Positions 49,590-58,491 of a DNA stretch of 64,000 nt are shown here, one piece after another. Below the pieces are notes generated by a model. That model did no database searches and was not told the DNA's origin. It worked only from the letters and a program-made list of their open reading frames with translations. Source of the stretch: Actinomadura syzygii. Lineage in GTDB: Bacteria > Actinomycetota > Actinomycetes > Streptosporangiales > Streptosporangiaceae. Location: NCBI RefSeq assembly GCF_008085905.1, contig NZ_VSFF01000004.1:310001-374000 (forward strand). Direction: 5' to 3'. Made by a program: the position numbers and the translations under genes. The number at the start of each line of letters is the position of its first letter. Position 1 is the stretch's first letter.

Positions 49590-50839
49590 CGTGCCGGCTG
49601 CCAGCGGAGCTCGGGGGCCTTCGCGGTCGCGGCGACGTCGTCCCGGTGGACGAGGCCGCCCTTCATCACGAAGCCGACCCGCTTGAGCGCCTCGATGTCG
49701 CGCCCCGGGTCCCCGTCCACGGCGATGAGGTCGGCGTGGCCGCCCGCCGCGAGGGTGCCGATCTGCCCCTCCTTGCGCAGCACCTCGGCGGCCACCACCG
49801 TGGCCGACCTGATCGCGTCCAGCGGCTTCATGCCGTACTGCACCATCAGGCTGAACTCGTCCATCTGCTCGCCGTGCGGGAAGGACCCGACGTCGGTGCC
49901 GAACGCGATCTTGATGCCCAGTTCGAGGCCGCGCTTGAAGGCGCCCTCGTGCCGCTTGACGAAGCGCCGGTCGAACTCGGTGTGCTGGCGCTTGTAGTAC
50001 GTGCCCATCGTCGGGACCCAGAAGGTGCCGAACTCCAGCATGGTCTGCAGGTCCTCCTCGGTGAGCAGAGGGCCGTGCTCCAGGGTGCGCACGCCGCCGC
50101 GGATCGCGGCCTGGGCGCCGTCCTTGCCGTAGGCGTGCGCGGCGACGTCGCGCCGGTAGCGCTTGGCCTCGGCGACGACGGCGGCGATGTCCTCCTCGGT
50201 GAACTGGTGCAGCGGCTCCAGTTCCTCCGGCTCGACGTCCTTGCGCGTGCTGGTCGCGTAGATCTTGACCCAGTCGGCGCCGATCTTGATCTGCCGGCGC
50301 ACCTCCTTGATCAGCTCGTCCCGGGTGTCGACCATGCCGGCGACGTCGGGCAGGTCGAGCTCCGGGTTGACCTTGTCGTCGATGCGCATGTCACCGCCGG
50401 TGATGGAGATGCCGTCCGAGGCGACCTCCATCCGCGGGCCGGGGATGATGCCGGCCTCGATGGCGTCCCGGAGCGCGGTGTCGCCGTGCCACACCTGCTC
50501 GTTGTCGGTGTCCCGGGCGCTGGTGAAGCCGATGCGCAGCGCGCGCTCGGCCGCCGCGACGCCCTCGATCACCCGGTAGACCTGCGTCTTGAACAGGATC
50601 GCCGGGGGCCACACCTGGTCCTCGGGGCGCAGCAGCATGTGCGTGTGGCAGTCGACGAGCCCGGGCATCAGGGTCAACCCGCCCACGTCGACGACCTCCG
50701 CGTCGGCGGGCGGAGTGTCCACGACGGACACGATCCGGCCGTCGGCGACGACGACGGCCGCGTTCTCGTAGTACTCGCCGCTCGCCGGGTCGAGGACGCG
50801 GGAGGCCCGCACGGCGAACTGCCGGTCGTTCAGGGGCAT
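49586..50839 (-). CDS. Amidohydrolase (prolidase-like) B
   Basis: Seen: 417 residues: LMPGLVDCHTHMLL with HxH, GADWVKIYATSTRK carrying the bridging Lys, VAAHAYGKDGAQAAI, TLEHGPLL, and AFGTDVGSFPHGEQM with the catalytic Asp. The five metal/catalytic positions are present. Known: close relatives are Xaa-Pro dipeptidases and related amidases of the Sgx group. AAGGAG lies before the ATG. A 19-bp motif shared with two other promoters is at 50851-50869, directly upstream. Confidence 0.9.
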   Translation of the reverse strand: MPLNDRQFAVRASRVLDPASGEYYENAAVVVADGRIVSVVDTPPADAEVVDVGGLTLMPGLVDCHTHMLLRPEDQVWPPAILFKTQVYRVIEGVAAAERALRIGFTSARDTDNEQVWHGDTALRDAIEAGIIPGPRMEVASDGISITGGDMRIDDKVNPELDLPDVAGMVDTRDELIKEVRRQIKIGADWVKIYATSTRKDVEPEELEPLHQFTEEDIAAVVAEAKRYRRDVAAHAYGKDGAQAAIRGGVRTLEHGPLLTEEDLQTMLEFGTFWVPTMGTYYKRQHTEFDRRFVKRHEGAFKRGLELGIKIAFGTDVGSFPHGEQMDEFSLMVQYGMKPLDAIRSATVVAAEVLRKEGQIGTLAAGGHADLIAVDGDPGRDIEALKRVGFVMKGGLVHRDDVAATAKAPELRWQPAR

Positions 50840-50850
50840 CTCATATCTCC

Positions 50851-50869
50851 TTCTGTGTTCTGTATTCAG
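50851..50869 (-). promoter_or_regulatory. Candidate GntR operator, copy 1 (before the amidohydrolases)
   Basis: Minus strand CTGAATACAGAACACAGAA, 15 of 19 bases as in the copy before the transporter operon. It lies between the transporter ATPase stop and the amidohydrolase start, next to the ribosome-binding site. Confidence 0.6.
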
Positions 50870-50879
50870 AGTACAACAT

Positions 50880-51878
50880 TCATGCGGGGTCGAGGGAGGC
50901 GGCGGGGGCGAAGTGGCAGGCGACACTGTGCGAGCCCGCGTCCGCCACCAGCGCCGGCTCTTCCACGGCGCACACCTCCGCCGCCTTCCAGCACCGCGTG
51001 CGGAACCTGCATCCGCTCGGCGGCGCGGCCGGGCTGGGCGGATCGCCGTCCAGCAGGATGGGTTCCTGTTCCCGCGCCAGATCGGGGTCAGTGGGCGGCG
51101 CGGCCGACAGCAGCGCCTGCGTGTACGGGTGCCGGGGACGGCCGTAGACCGCGTCCTCGGGTCCCTCCTCGACGACCCTGCCCAGGTACATCACGGCCAC
51201 CCGGTGGCTGATCTGCCGGACGACCGTCAGGTCGTGCGCGATGAACACGTACGACAGGCCGAGCCGCTCCTGCAGGTCGGCCAGCAGGTTGAGGACCTGC
51301 GCCTGGATGGAGACGTCCAGCGCCGAGACGGGCTCGTCGCAGACGATGACCTCGGGGCCGAGCGCGAGCGCGCGGGCGATGCCGACGCGCTGCCGCTGAC
51401 CGCCGGAGAACTCGTGCGGGTAGCGGTTCAGGTGATCGGGGTTGAGCCCGATCAGCTCGAAGAGCTCCCGGGTCCGGCGGCGGCGTTCGGCCGGCGTCCC
51501 CTCGCCGTGCACGACCAGGGGCTCCGCGACGATGTCGCCGACCGTCATCCGCGGGTCGAGGCTGGTGTAGGGATCCTGCAGGACGATCTGGATCTTGCGC
51601 CGCAGGGCCTTCAACCCCACCCGGCTGAGCCGGTGGACGTCCTCGCCCCGGTATCTGATGGTCCCCGACGTGGGCCGGTCGAGGGCGACGAGCATCCGGC
51701 CGAGCGTGGACTTCCCGCACCCGGACTCGCCGACGAGGCCGAGCGTCTCCCGCTCGCCCAGGGTGAAGGACACCCCGTCCACCGCACGGACCCACGAAGC
51801 GCCGCCGAAGGGCCACCGGCCGCCCGACGAGTAGTGGCGGGTGAGGTCGGCGACCTCAAGGATGGGCTGGGACGGCAC
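50880..51878 (-). CDS. Oligopeptide ABC transporter ATP-binding protein (DppF-like)
   Basis: Seen: 332 residues: Walker [16 protein letters not shown], signature [15 protein letters not shown], Walker [13 protein letters not shown], and the C-terminal oligopeptide domain with [10 protein letters not shown] (Cys motif, often an iron-sulfur site). Known: pairs with the ATPase encoded upstream to drive import by the two permeases. GTG start, overlapping the upstream ATPase gene by 23 nt. It is the last transporter gene before the amidohydrolases. Confidence 0.95.
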   Translation of the reverse strand: MPSQPILEVADLTRHYSSGGRWPFGGASWVRAVDGVSFTLGERETLGLVGESGCGKSTLGRMLVALDRPTSGTIRYRGEDVHRLSRVGLKALRRKIQIVLQDPYTSLDPRMTVGDIVAEPLVVHGEGTPAERRRRTRELFELIGLNPDHLNRYPHEFSGGQRQRVGIARALALGPEVIVCDEPVSALDVSIQAQVLNLLADLQERLGLSYVFIAHDLTVVRQISHRVAVMYLGRVVEEGPEDAVYGRPRHPYTQALLSAAPPTDPDLAREQEPILLDGDPPSPAAPPSGCRFRTRCWKAAEVCAVEEPALVADAGSHSVACHFAPAASLDPA

Positions 51879-52917
51879 CGGCGATCACGTCCTTTCCGAA
51901 GTGGCAGGCGCTCCAGCGGCCGGCGGCGTGCTCGCCGAGCGCGGGCTCCCGCTCGGCGCAGACGGCCGCGGCGAGCGGGCAGCGGAAGCGGAACGGGCAG
52001 CCGACCGAGTCCCGCCTGAGCACCGGAGGCTGGCCGGGCAGCGCGGCGAGCCGGCCGGCCCGGCGGTCGGCGCGCGGGACCGCCTCGAGCAGCGCCCTGG
52101 TGTAGGGGTGGGCCGGACCGCGGAAGATGTCGCGGACCGCGCCCGTCTCCACCACTCGTCCGGCGTACATCACCGCCACCCGGTCGGCGATCGACGCGAC
52201 GGCGCCGAAGTCGTGGGTGATCAGCACCAGCCCCATGCCCGACTCCTGCTGGAGCGTCTGGAGCAGCCGCAGGATCTGCACCTGGACGGTGGCGTCCAGC
52301 GCGGTCGTCGGCTCGTCGGCGATCAGCACGTCCGGGGACAGCGCGAGCGCCATCGCGATCACGGCGCGCTGCCGCATGCCGCCGGAGAAGTGGTGCGGGT
52401 ACTGGCCGTAGCGCCTCTCGGCGTCCGGGATGCGGACCTGCCGCATCAGCTCGACCGCCCGGTCCCGGGCCTCCCTACGGGAGAGGCCGAGCCGGGTCCG
52501 CAGGGTCTCGCCGATCTGCGGCCCGACGCGCAGGACGGGGTTCAGCGCGGACAGCGAGTCCTGGAAGACCATGCCGATCTTCTCTCCGCGGACGGCCCGC
52601 CTGGCGGACTCGGGTCGGCCGAGGAGGTCGGCGCCGTCCCAGCGCACGCTCCCGCCGACGACCCTGGCCGGCGGGCTCTCCAGAATCCCCATGATCACTT
52701 GGGCGGTCACGCTCTTGCCCGAGCCGGACTCCCCGAGGACCGCGAGCGTCTCTCCCTGGTCCACGTGCCAGGTCACTCCGCGCAGCACCGGCACGGGGCC
52801 GCCCTCGGCGCCGAACTCGACCCGCAGGTCGTCCACTTCCAGCAGATGTCCGGCGGTCACGATCCCCTGCCCCTTCGCCGCGGTCTTCGAGTTCGCCGCG
52901 CCCTTCCGGCCCCTCAC
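51856..52917 (-). CDS. Oligopeptide ABC transporter ATP-binding protein (DppD-like)
   Basis: Seen: 353 residues: Walker [14 protein letters not shown], signature [15 protein letters not shown], Walker [13 protein letters not shown], and C-terminal [10 protein letters not shown]. The GTG at 52917 lies in the stop of the permease (GTGA). Before the ATPase fold there are about 20 extra residues ([16 protein letters not shown]), so an internal start is also possible. Known: works as a heterodimer with the DppF-like protein. Confidence 0.93.
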   Translation of the reverse strand: MRGRKGAANSKTAAKGQGIVTAGHLLEVDDLRVEFGAEGGPVPVLRGVTWHVDQGETLAVLGESGSGKSVTAQVIMGILESPPARVVGGSVRWDGADLLGRPESARRAVRGEKIGMVFQDSLSALNPVLRVGPQIGETLRTRLGLSRREARDRAVELMRQVRIPDAERRYGQYPHHFSGGMRQRAVIAMALALSPDVLIADEPTTALDATVQVQILRLLQTLQQESGMGLVLITHDFGAVASIADRVAVMYAGRVVETGAVRDIFRGPAHPYTRALLEAVPRADRRAGRLAALPGQPPVLRRDSVGCPFRFRCPLAAAVCAEREPALGEHAAGRWSACHFGKDVIAGAVPAHP

Positions 52918-53825
52918 GAGTGGATCCTCGGATCGATCGCGTCCCGGACGACGTCGCCGAGGAGGATGAACGCCAGCACGGTCACGCTGAGGAACAGGGC
53001 CGGGCCGAGCACGGGCAGGATCGCCTCGAGGAAGCGCGCCTGCGCGTCGTGGATCATCTGCCCCCAGGAGATCGTCGGCGGGCGCAGGCCGATCCCGAGC
53101 ATCGAGATGATCGACTCGTAGGTGATGAACACGCCGAGGTTCGTCGTCACGACCACCAGCCAGGGCCCGAGGCTGTTCGGCACGACGTGGCGGGTCAGGG
53201 CCCTGACCCGGGAGCAGCCGATGGCGGCCGCCGCGAGGACGTAGTCCTGCTGTTTCGTCTCCATCACCGCCGAGCGGGTGATGCGGGCCACCTGCGGCCA
53301 GCCGTGCACCGACAGGGCCACGATCACCGTCAGGGCGCCGCTGCCCTTGGAACCGAAGAGCGTCAGCAGGACGCTCGCCCCGAGCAGCAGCGGAATCGCC
53401 AGGAAGATCTCGGTGATCCTGGACAGGACGGCGTCGACCGGACCGCCGAAGTAGCCGGCCGCCGCGCCGACGACCCCGCCGAGCGCCCCGGTCACCAGGG
53501 AGACGGCGATGCCGATGCCGAGGCTGGCCCGGGCGCCGTAGACGCTGCGCGAGAAGACGTCGCAGCCCTGGAGGTCCCGGCCGAGCCACTGGCCCCCGCC
53601 CGCGCCGGCGAGCGTGTCGCCGAGGTCGCACTCGTGCGGGTCGGCCGGGGCGAACAGGGCGGGGACGAGGGCCATGCCCACCATCACCACGAGCAGGACG
53701 GCCGACACGTAGAACAGGGGGCTGCGGGAGAGCCTGCGCCAGACCGCGCCCCAGTGGCCGCGCCGCTTCCCCTCGGCGATCGTCTGCTGCTTGACGACCT
53801 CGGGGGCCGTCACCAGTTCAGGCAT
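52914..53825 (-). CDS. Oligopeptide ABC transporter permease (DppC-like)
   Basis: Seen: 303 residues with a cytoplasmic N-terminus, a first membrane helix (FYVSAVLLVVMVGMALVPAL) and five more in the BPD_transp_1 domain; the EAA-type loop reads AAAIGCSRVRALTRHVVPNS. Known: forms the pore with the DppB-like permease. It overlaps that gene by 8 nt. Confidence 0.95.
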   Translation of the reverse strand: MPELVTAPEVVKQQTIAEGKRRGHWGAVWRRLSRSPLFYVSAVLLVVMVGMALVPALFAPADPHECDLGDTLAGAGGGQWLGRDLQGCDVFSRSVYGARASLGIGIAVSLVTGALGGVVGAAAGYFGGPVDAVLSRITEIFLAIPLLLGASVLLTLFGSKGSGALTVIVALSVHGWPQVARITRSAVMETKQQDYVLAAAAIGCSRVRALTRHVVPNSLGPWLVVVTTNLGVFITYESIISMLGIGLRPPTISWGQMIHDAQARFLEAILPVLGPALFLSVTVLAFILLGDVVRDAIDPRIHS

Positions 53826-54741
53826 AGCGGATCCTCGGGTCGAGTACGGCGTACAGCAGGTCCACGACGAGGTTCGCGACGACGTAGACCAGCACGAAGA
53901 CGGTGACGACGCCCACGAGCGTGGTGCGCTCCCCCAGGTAGACCGCGCGTGCCATGGCCTGGCCCATGCCGGGGAGGTTGAAGATGCTCTCGGTGATGAC
54001 GGCGCCGCTCAGCAGGGCGCCGACCTCCAGGCCGAGGAAGGTGACGACGGGGATCAGGCTGTTGCGCAGCGCGTGGTGCGCCACGACCCTGACCCTGGTC
54101 AGCCCCTTGGCCGTGGCCATCCGGACGTAGTCGGCGCGCAGTGTCTCGACGAGCTGCCCGCGGGTCAGCCTGGCGACGTAGGCGGTGGACAGCGATCCGA
54201 GCACGAATCCGGGCATGACATAGCTGAGCGGACCGCCCTCGACGCCGGCGACGGGCAGCAGGCCGAACTTCACGCCCAGCACGAGCTGCAGCACGAACGC
54301 CGTCACGAAGAACGGGACGGACAGGCCGGCGAGGGTGAGGATCCGGACGCCCGCGTCCGCGGCGCCGTTGCGGCGCAGCGCGGACAGGACGCCGCCGCTG
54401 ACCCCGATGACGATCTGGAACGCCAGGGCGAACGCCGCGAGCTGCGCGCTCACGCCGATCCGCTGGCCGATCAGCGCCGCCACGTCCTGGCCGCTGTAGG
54501 TCTGGCCGAGATCGCCTTGGACGAGCCCGAACAGGAACCTCCCGTACTGCTGCACGAGCGGCTCGTCGAGGTGGTAGCGGGCCCTGATCGCCTCCGCGAA
54601 CGCCGGGTCGGCCGCCCGCTCCCCCGCCAGCGCCTGGACGGGGTCGCCCGGCAGCGCGAAGGTGATGACGAAGATGACGAAGGTCGCCCCGACCAGGACC
54701 AGCACGGCTTGCAGGACACGGCTCGCGATGTAGCGAGACAT
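53818..54741 (-). CDS. Oligopeptide ABC transporter permease (DppB-like)
   Basis: Seen: 307 residues: a first helix (VLQAVLVLVGATFVIFVITF), a periplasmic segment (FAEAIRARYHLDEPL), the five-helix transporter domain, and the loop MATAKGLTRVRVVAHHALRN. The ATG at 54741 has GGAGG 8 nt upstream; a GTG two codons earlier is less likely. It begins 15 nt after the binding-protein stop, so the transporter genes form one operon. Confidence 0.95.
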   Translation of the reverse strand: MSRYIASRVLQAVLVLVGATFVIFVITFALPGDPVQALAGERAADPAFAEAIRARYHLDEPLVQQYGRFLFGLVQGDLGQTYSGQDVAALIGQRIGVSAQLAAFALAFQIVIGVSGGVLSALRRNGAADAGVRILTLAGLSVPFFVTAFVLQLVLGVKFGLLPVAGVEGGPLSYVMPGFVLGSLSTAYVARLTRGQLVETLRADYVRMATAKGLTRVRVVAHHALRNSLIPVVTFLGLEVGALLSGAVITESIFNLPGMGQAMARAVYLGERTTLVGVVTVFVLVYVVANLVVDLLYAVLDPRIRYA

Positions 54742-54756
54742 GATCACCCCCTCCGG

Positions 54757-56349
54757 CTATCGGACGACCACGGACTCGATCCGCAGTCTGCGGAAAGAGT
54801 CCACGCTCACCTGGTCGACCCGCTCGGAGTGCCCGACCATGACGCCCTGGTACCAGAGCGGCACGTACGGCATGTCGTTCAGCAGCACCTGCTCGGCCTG
54901 CGCGAACTTCGCGTTGGCCGCCTGGGGGTCGGTGGCCGCCGCGCCTTCGCGGAGCAGCGTCTCGAACCTGTCGTTGCCGTAGTCGGAGAAGTTCTCGCCC
55001 GCGCCTCGCGTGAACAGGGGCTTGAGGTAGTTCTCCGGGCTCGGGAAATAGAACGTCCACGCCGTGCGGAAGGCGGTGTCGACCTTTCCGCCGCTCAGTC
55101 CGCTCAGGAGCATGGCGAGCTTGGGATATGCCTGCGTCTTGACGGTCACGCCGAGGGTCTCGGAGATCTGCCGCGCGGCCGCCTCGACCCATTCCTTGTT
55201 CTCCGGGGCGTCGCTGTTGTAGCCGATGGTGATCGTGTTCCCCGGAATCCCGCCCGCCGCGGCGAGCGCCGCCTTGGCCTCGGCGGGGTCGTGCACGCAC
55301 AGCTTTCCGCAGGCGTCGCGGGGCGCGCCGGGGACGACGGGCGGGACGAACCCGGTCGCCGGGATGCGCGTCCCGCGGAAGATCGCCTTGGCGATGGTGG
55401 GCCGGTCGATCGCCATCGAGATGGCCTTGCGCACGCCGGGCGAGGAGAACTTGTCGCCGTCCACGCGGAAGCCGAGGTACTCCATGCGCCCGCTGGGCGA
55501 CTCGCTGAACCGGTCTCCCAACTGGCCCTTGGCCTCGCCGACCCGCGCGGTCGGGACGGCGGGCAGCACGTCGAGGTTGCCCGCGAGCAGGTCGTTGTAG
55601 GCGGTGTCGAAGCTCTGGTAGATCTTGAAGCTGACTTCCCTGGCCTTGGCCTTCGCGCCGGCGTAGGAGTCGTTGCGGCGCAGTTTGATCTGCTGGTCGT
55701 GCTCCCAGGCGCCGTCGATGCTGAATGGACCGTTCCCGACCGGCCGCTGCTCGAACGCCTTGGGATCCTTGTACGCCACGGTCGGCAGCGGCGAGAACGC
55801 GGGATAGCCGAGCAGCTGCCTGAACTGCGAGGACGGCCTGCTCAGCGTGATCTCGAAATTGCCGTCGTCGATGACGCGCAGGCCCGACATCTTCGTCTCG
55901 GCTCCGGACGACACGTCGCGATAGCCCTTGATGTCTCCGAAGACGTACGCGTTCAGCTGGGCCGACTTCTTGTTCGCCGCGAAGTTCCACGCGTCGACGA
56001 ACGACTTCGACGTGACCGCCTCCCCGTCATGGAACTTCCAGCCGGGTTTGAGCTTGACCTTCCACACCTTGTTGTCGGTGCTCTCGATGCTCTGGGCGAC
56101 TTCCAGATGGGTCTGGTTCGTCTTGATGTCGAACGTCACCAGCGGCGTGAAGAGCGCGGTAACCACCTGCGCTCCGTAGATCTCCGAATAGTTCGCCGGC
56201 AGGAGCGAGGACGGTTCGAGGATCGCGGCCGAGAACGACTGCGCCTTCGTCCCCGCCTGGGAGCTGCCGCAGGCGGCGGCGGAACCGACAACCATGAGGG
56301 AGGCGGCGCCGACGGCCACCATGCCTCTGACGCGTAGGAACACGGTCAT
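54757..56349 (-). CDS. Oligopeptide-binding lipoprotein (ABC transporter)
   Basis: Seen: 530 residues. A lipoprotein signal ends in the lipobox SAAAC (ASLMVVGSAAACGSS). The mature protein has the family-5 extracellular solute-binding pattern: SIESTDNKVWKVKLKPGWKF, HDGEAVTSKSFVDAWNF, RPVGNGPFSI, RKAISMAIDRPTIAKAIF and PYVPLWYQGV. Known: it binds peptides or peptide-like amides outside the cell and delivers them to the permeases. The ATG at 56349 is preceded by AAGGTGG. A copy of the putative GntR operator lies 96 nt upstream. Confidence 0.95.
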   Translation of the reverse strand: MTVFLRVRGMVAVGAASLMVVGSAAACGSSQAGTKAQSFSAAILEPSSLLPANYSEIYGAQVVTALFTPLVTFDIKTNQTHLEVAQSIESTDNKVWKVKLKPGWKFHDGEAVTSKSFVDAWNFAANKKSAQLNAYVFGDIKGYRDVSSGAETKMSGLRVIDDGNFEITLSRPSSQFRQLLGYPAFSPLPTVAYKDPKAFEQRPVGNGPFSIDGAWEHDQQIKLRRNDSYAGAKAKAREVSFKIYQSFDTAYNDLLAGNLDVLPAVPTARVGEAKGQLGDRFSESPSGRMEYLGFRVDGDKFSSPGVRKAISMAIDRPTIAKAIFRGTRIPATGFVPPVVPGAPRDACGKLCVHDPAEAKAALAAAGGIPGNTITIGYNSDAPENKEWVEAAARQISETLGVTVKTQAYPKLAMLLSGLSGGKVDTAFRTAWTFYFPSPENYLKPLFTRGAGENFSDYGNDRFETLLREGAAATDPQAANAKFAQAEQVLLNDMPYVPLWYQGVMVGHSERVDQVSVDSFRRLRIESVVVR

Positions 56350-56444
56350 CCCACCTTCAGTGAGTCTCAATGACGCCGGAGTCCGGCGATCGGGGTGGCG
56401 CAGGCAGCCGGAGCGACTCCCCGACTTGCGATTCCAACTGCGTG

Positions 56445-56463
56445 CTGAACACAGAATGCAGAT
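56445..56463 (+). promoter_or_regulatory. Candidate GntR operator, copy 2 (before the transporter operon)
   Basis: Plus strand CTGAACACAGAATGCAGAT, 16 of 19 bases identical to the copy before the gntR gene. It lies between the transporter operon promoter region and the PLP lyase stop. Confidence 0.65.
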
Positions 56464-56554
56464 GCTCTTCGTCACTGTCAAGGACGGAAAGCGGGAGCTT
56501 GCTGGGCAAACAGGTCCGGTCGGGGCCGCTCGGACCGGCCCGGAGCGCGTGCGC

Positions 56555-57721
56555 TCAGGCCGGAAGGGCGTCGGCGCCCCGCCGCCTCATGACGCTCAGA
56601 TAGCTCGCCGGGTCGCTGGCGCCCTCGGTGTTCAGCAGGAGGACCGTGCTCCGCCGCGACAACCCGGCGGCCGCGCGGGAGCCCTGGTCGGCGCACACGA
56701 GCAGGGCCCCGGCCAGGGACGCGGCGCCGCTCTCCCCCGCCTCGATCCCGCACCCGGCGAAGATCCTCATGGCCTCGCGGGCCGCCCGGTCGTCCACCGT
56801 GATGGTCGCGTCGACGGTGGCGCGCAGGATCGGCCACGCGATGAGGCTCAGTTCGCCGCAGTTCAGGCCAGCCATCACGGAGTGGTGCGGGCCCTTGACC
56901 GTCGTCGGGACTCCGGCCGCGAGCGAGCGGTGCGCGCAGTCGGCGGAGTCGGGCTCGACCGTCGCGACGCGCGTGGCGGCCCGGGGCCCGAACCGCAGCC
57001 CGACCGCGGCGGCGAACGCGCCCACCCCGGTGGGGACGACGACCAGGTCCACGGCGCGGGCGGGATCGAGGCCCGCCTCGGCGAGCTGCTCGTCGATCTC
57101 GTCGAAGATCGTCGAGTAGCCGTCGATCACGTGTCGCGGCACCGTCTCGTATCCCGGCCAGGACGTGTCGGACACCAGGATCTCGCGCGAGTCGCGTTCG
57201 GCCTGGCGGGCGACGTAGCGCACCGCGTCGTCGTAGCTCGCGAACACCCGGATGACCTGCGCTCCCTCGCCCTCGATCGCGGCCGCCCGCGACGCCGACA
57301 CGTCCAGCGGCACGTAGATGCGGGCGCGCATGCCGAGCAGCCCGGCCATGTGGGCCACGGCCCTGCCGTGGTTGCCGTCCGTGGCGCAGGTCAGCACGTG
57401 GTCGCGCAGCGGCCCGGCTGCCTCGCGCAACGCGCCGAAGGAGATCGACGGATCGAGGCCGAGGCGGTCGCAGAGCGTCCGATGGATTCCCCAGGACGAA
57501 CCGAGGATCTTGAACGACGGCAGCCCGAGCCGGGACTGCTCGTTCTTGACGAACACCCGCCCCACCTCCAGCCTGCGCGCGAGGTCGGGCGCCTCGATCA
57601 GCGGCGTGCGGGCGTAGCCCGGCATCGATCGGTGAAAACGCGAAGGTGCGTCACGAGGATCGTTACTGAGAGTGAGGGACGAACCGTCTTTGAGTGATGG
57701 GGTCATAGCAAAACCGGGCAT
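56555..57721 (-). CDS. PLP-dependent lyase, diaminopropionate ammonia-lyase/threonine dehydratase fold
   Basis: Seen: 388 residues. The PLP-binding Lys71 is in LPSFKILGSSWG; TDGNHGRAVAHMAG is the Asn-containing substrate loop; VVVPTGVGAFAAAV is the glycine-rich phosphate loop. Known: fold type II enzymes that eliminate amino groups or beta substituents; the closest recognisable group is diaminopropionate ammonia-lyase. The ATG at 57721 is chosen for GGAGG 7 nt upstream; longer starts add an unconserved leader. It is divergent from the GntR gene, with the shared motif between them, so it belongs to the catabolic unit. Confidence 0.85.
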   Translation of the reverse strand: MPGFAMTPSLKDGSSLTLSNDPRDAPSRFHRSMPGYARTPLIEAPDLARRLEVGRVFVKNEQSRLGLPSFKILGSSWGIHRTLCDRLGLDPSISFGALREAAGPLRDHVLTCATDGNHGRAVAHMAGLLGMRARIYVPLDVSASRAAAIEGEGAQVIRVFASYDDAVRYVARQAERDSREILVSDTSWPGYETVPRHVIDGYSTIFDEIDEQLAEAGLDPARAVDLVVVPTGVGAFAAAVGLRFGPRAATRVATVEPDSADCAHRSLAAGVPTTVKGPHHSVMAGLNCGELSLIAWPILRATVDATITVDDRAAREAMRIFAGCGIEAGESGAASLAGALLVCADQGSRAAAGLSRRSTVLLLNTEGASDPASYLSVMRRRGADALPA

Positions 57722-57769
57722 GGAGCCGCCTCCAGGGCAGAGGAATGGGATCATCGCCACGCTAGCGTG

Positions 57770-57788
57770 ATCTGCACACTGAGTTCAG
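57770..57788 (-). promoter_or_regulatory. Candidate GntR operator, copy 3 (between the lyase and gntR genes)
   Basis: Minus strand CTGAACTCAGTGTGCAGAT. Its core CTGA-NN-TCAG is an inverted repeat. It lies 44 nt before the GntR start and 49 nt before the lyase start, able to control both. Confidence 0.65.
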
Positions 57789-57831
57789 TATGTAGCATGG
57801 GGACCGGCCCCGGCGTGAGAGGGAGGCGTAC

Positions 57832-58491
57832 ATGGCGGTCGATCGCAGACTCCTGCGTGAACAGGTGAGGGACGAGATCCTCAACCGCCTTCTCAAAGGC
57901 GTGTTCCCCGTGGGCAGCCGGATCAACGAGGTGCAGCTCGCGGCCGAGATCGGCGTCAGCAGGACACCGCTGCGCGAGGCCCTCGCGAGCCTGGCGCAGG
58001 AGGGCATCCTCGACGCCCGTCCGAACCGGGGCTACTGGGTCTCCGCGTTGAGCGAGCGGGAGATCCGGGAGACCTACCCGATCATCGCCCAGCTCGAGGT
58101 CCTCGCGATCAGGCTGTCCGACCCCGAGGAGCTCGCCAGGCGCGCTCCCCTGCTCATCGAGCTGGCGGAGAACATGGCGACCAGCGCGGACACGCAGGGC
58201 GTGCAGCAGGCCGACGACGAGTGGCACGCGGGCCTGCTGGCCGCCTGCCCGAACCGGCGGCTCCTGGAGATGATCGGCGACACCAAGCGCATCGTCCACC
58301 GCTACGAGTTCGCCTACCTCGGCGACGCGCACAGCGTCCGGGAGTCGGTCGACCAGCACAAGCGCATCGCGGCGGCGCTGCGCGAGCAGGACCTGGAGGC
58401 GGCCTGCGCCGAGCTCGAGAGCAACTGGACGATCTCCATGCACCGCCTCATCACGCGCATGACCGGGTCACAGGAAGCGAACGGAGACTGA
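57832..58491 (+). CDS. GntR-family regulator (FadR/FCD subfamily)
   Basis: Seen: 219 residues. An N-terminal winged helix (RLLREQVRDEILNRLLKGVF, INEVQLAAEIGVSRTPLREA) is followed by an all-helical FCD ligand domain (LEVLAIRLSDPEELARRAPL, ADDEWHAGLLAACPNRRLLE, SVRESVDQHKRIAAAL). Metal-ligand Asp and His positions of FCD proteins (DDEWHAG, DQHKRI) are present. Known: FCD regulators usually repress uptake and catabolic genes and are released by an organic acid or amino acid derivative. The two aminotransferase genes follow immediately, so all three are one operon. Confidence 0.93.
   Translation: MAVDRRLLREQVRDEILNRLLKGVFPVGSRINEVQLAAEIGVSRTPLREALASLAQEGILDARPNRGYWVSALSEREIRETYPIIAQLEVLAIRLSDPEELARRAPLLIELAENMATSADTQGVQQADDEWHAGLLAACPNRRLLEMIGDTKRIVHRYEFAYLGDAHSVRESVDQHKRIAAALREQDLEAACAELESNWTISMHRLITRMTGSQEANGD

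Noticed and set aside
47460..49997. 845-codon plus frame over the esterase and amidohydrolase genes
   Set aside because: It is antisense to enzymes with full catalytic motifs.
53791..56337. 848-codon plus frame over the permease and binding-protein genes
   Set aside because: It is antisense to unmistakable ABC transporter genes and Asp/Arg/Gly-rich without motifs.
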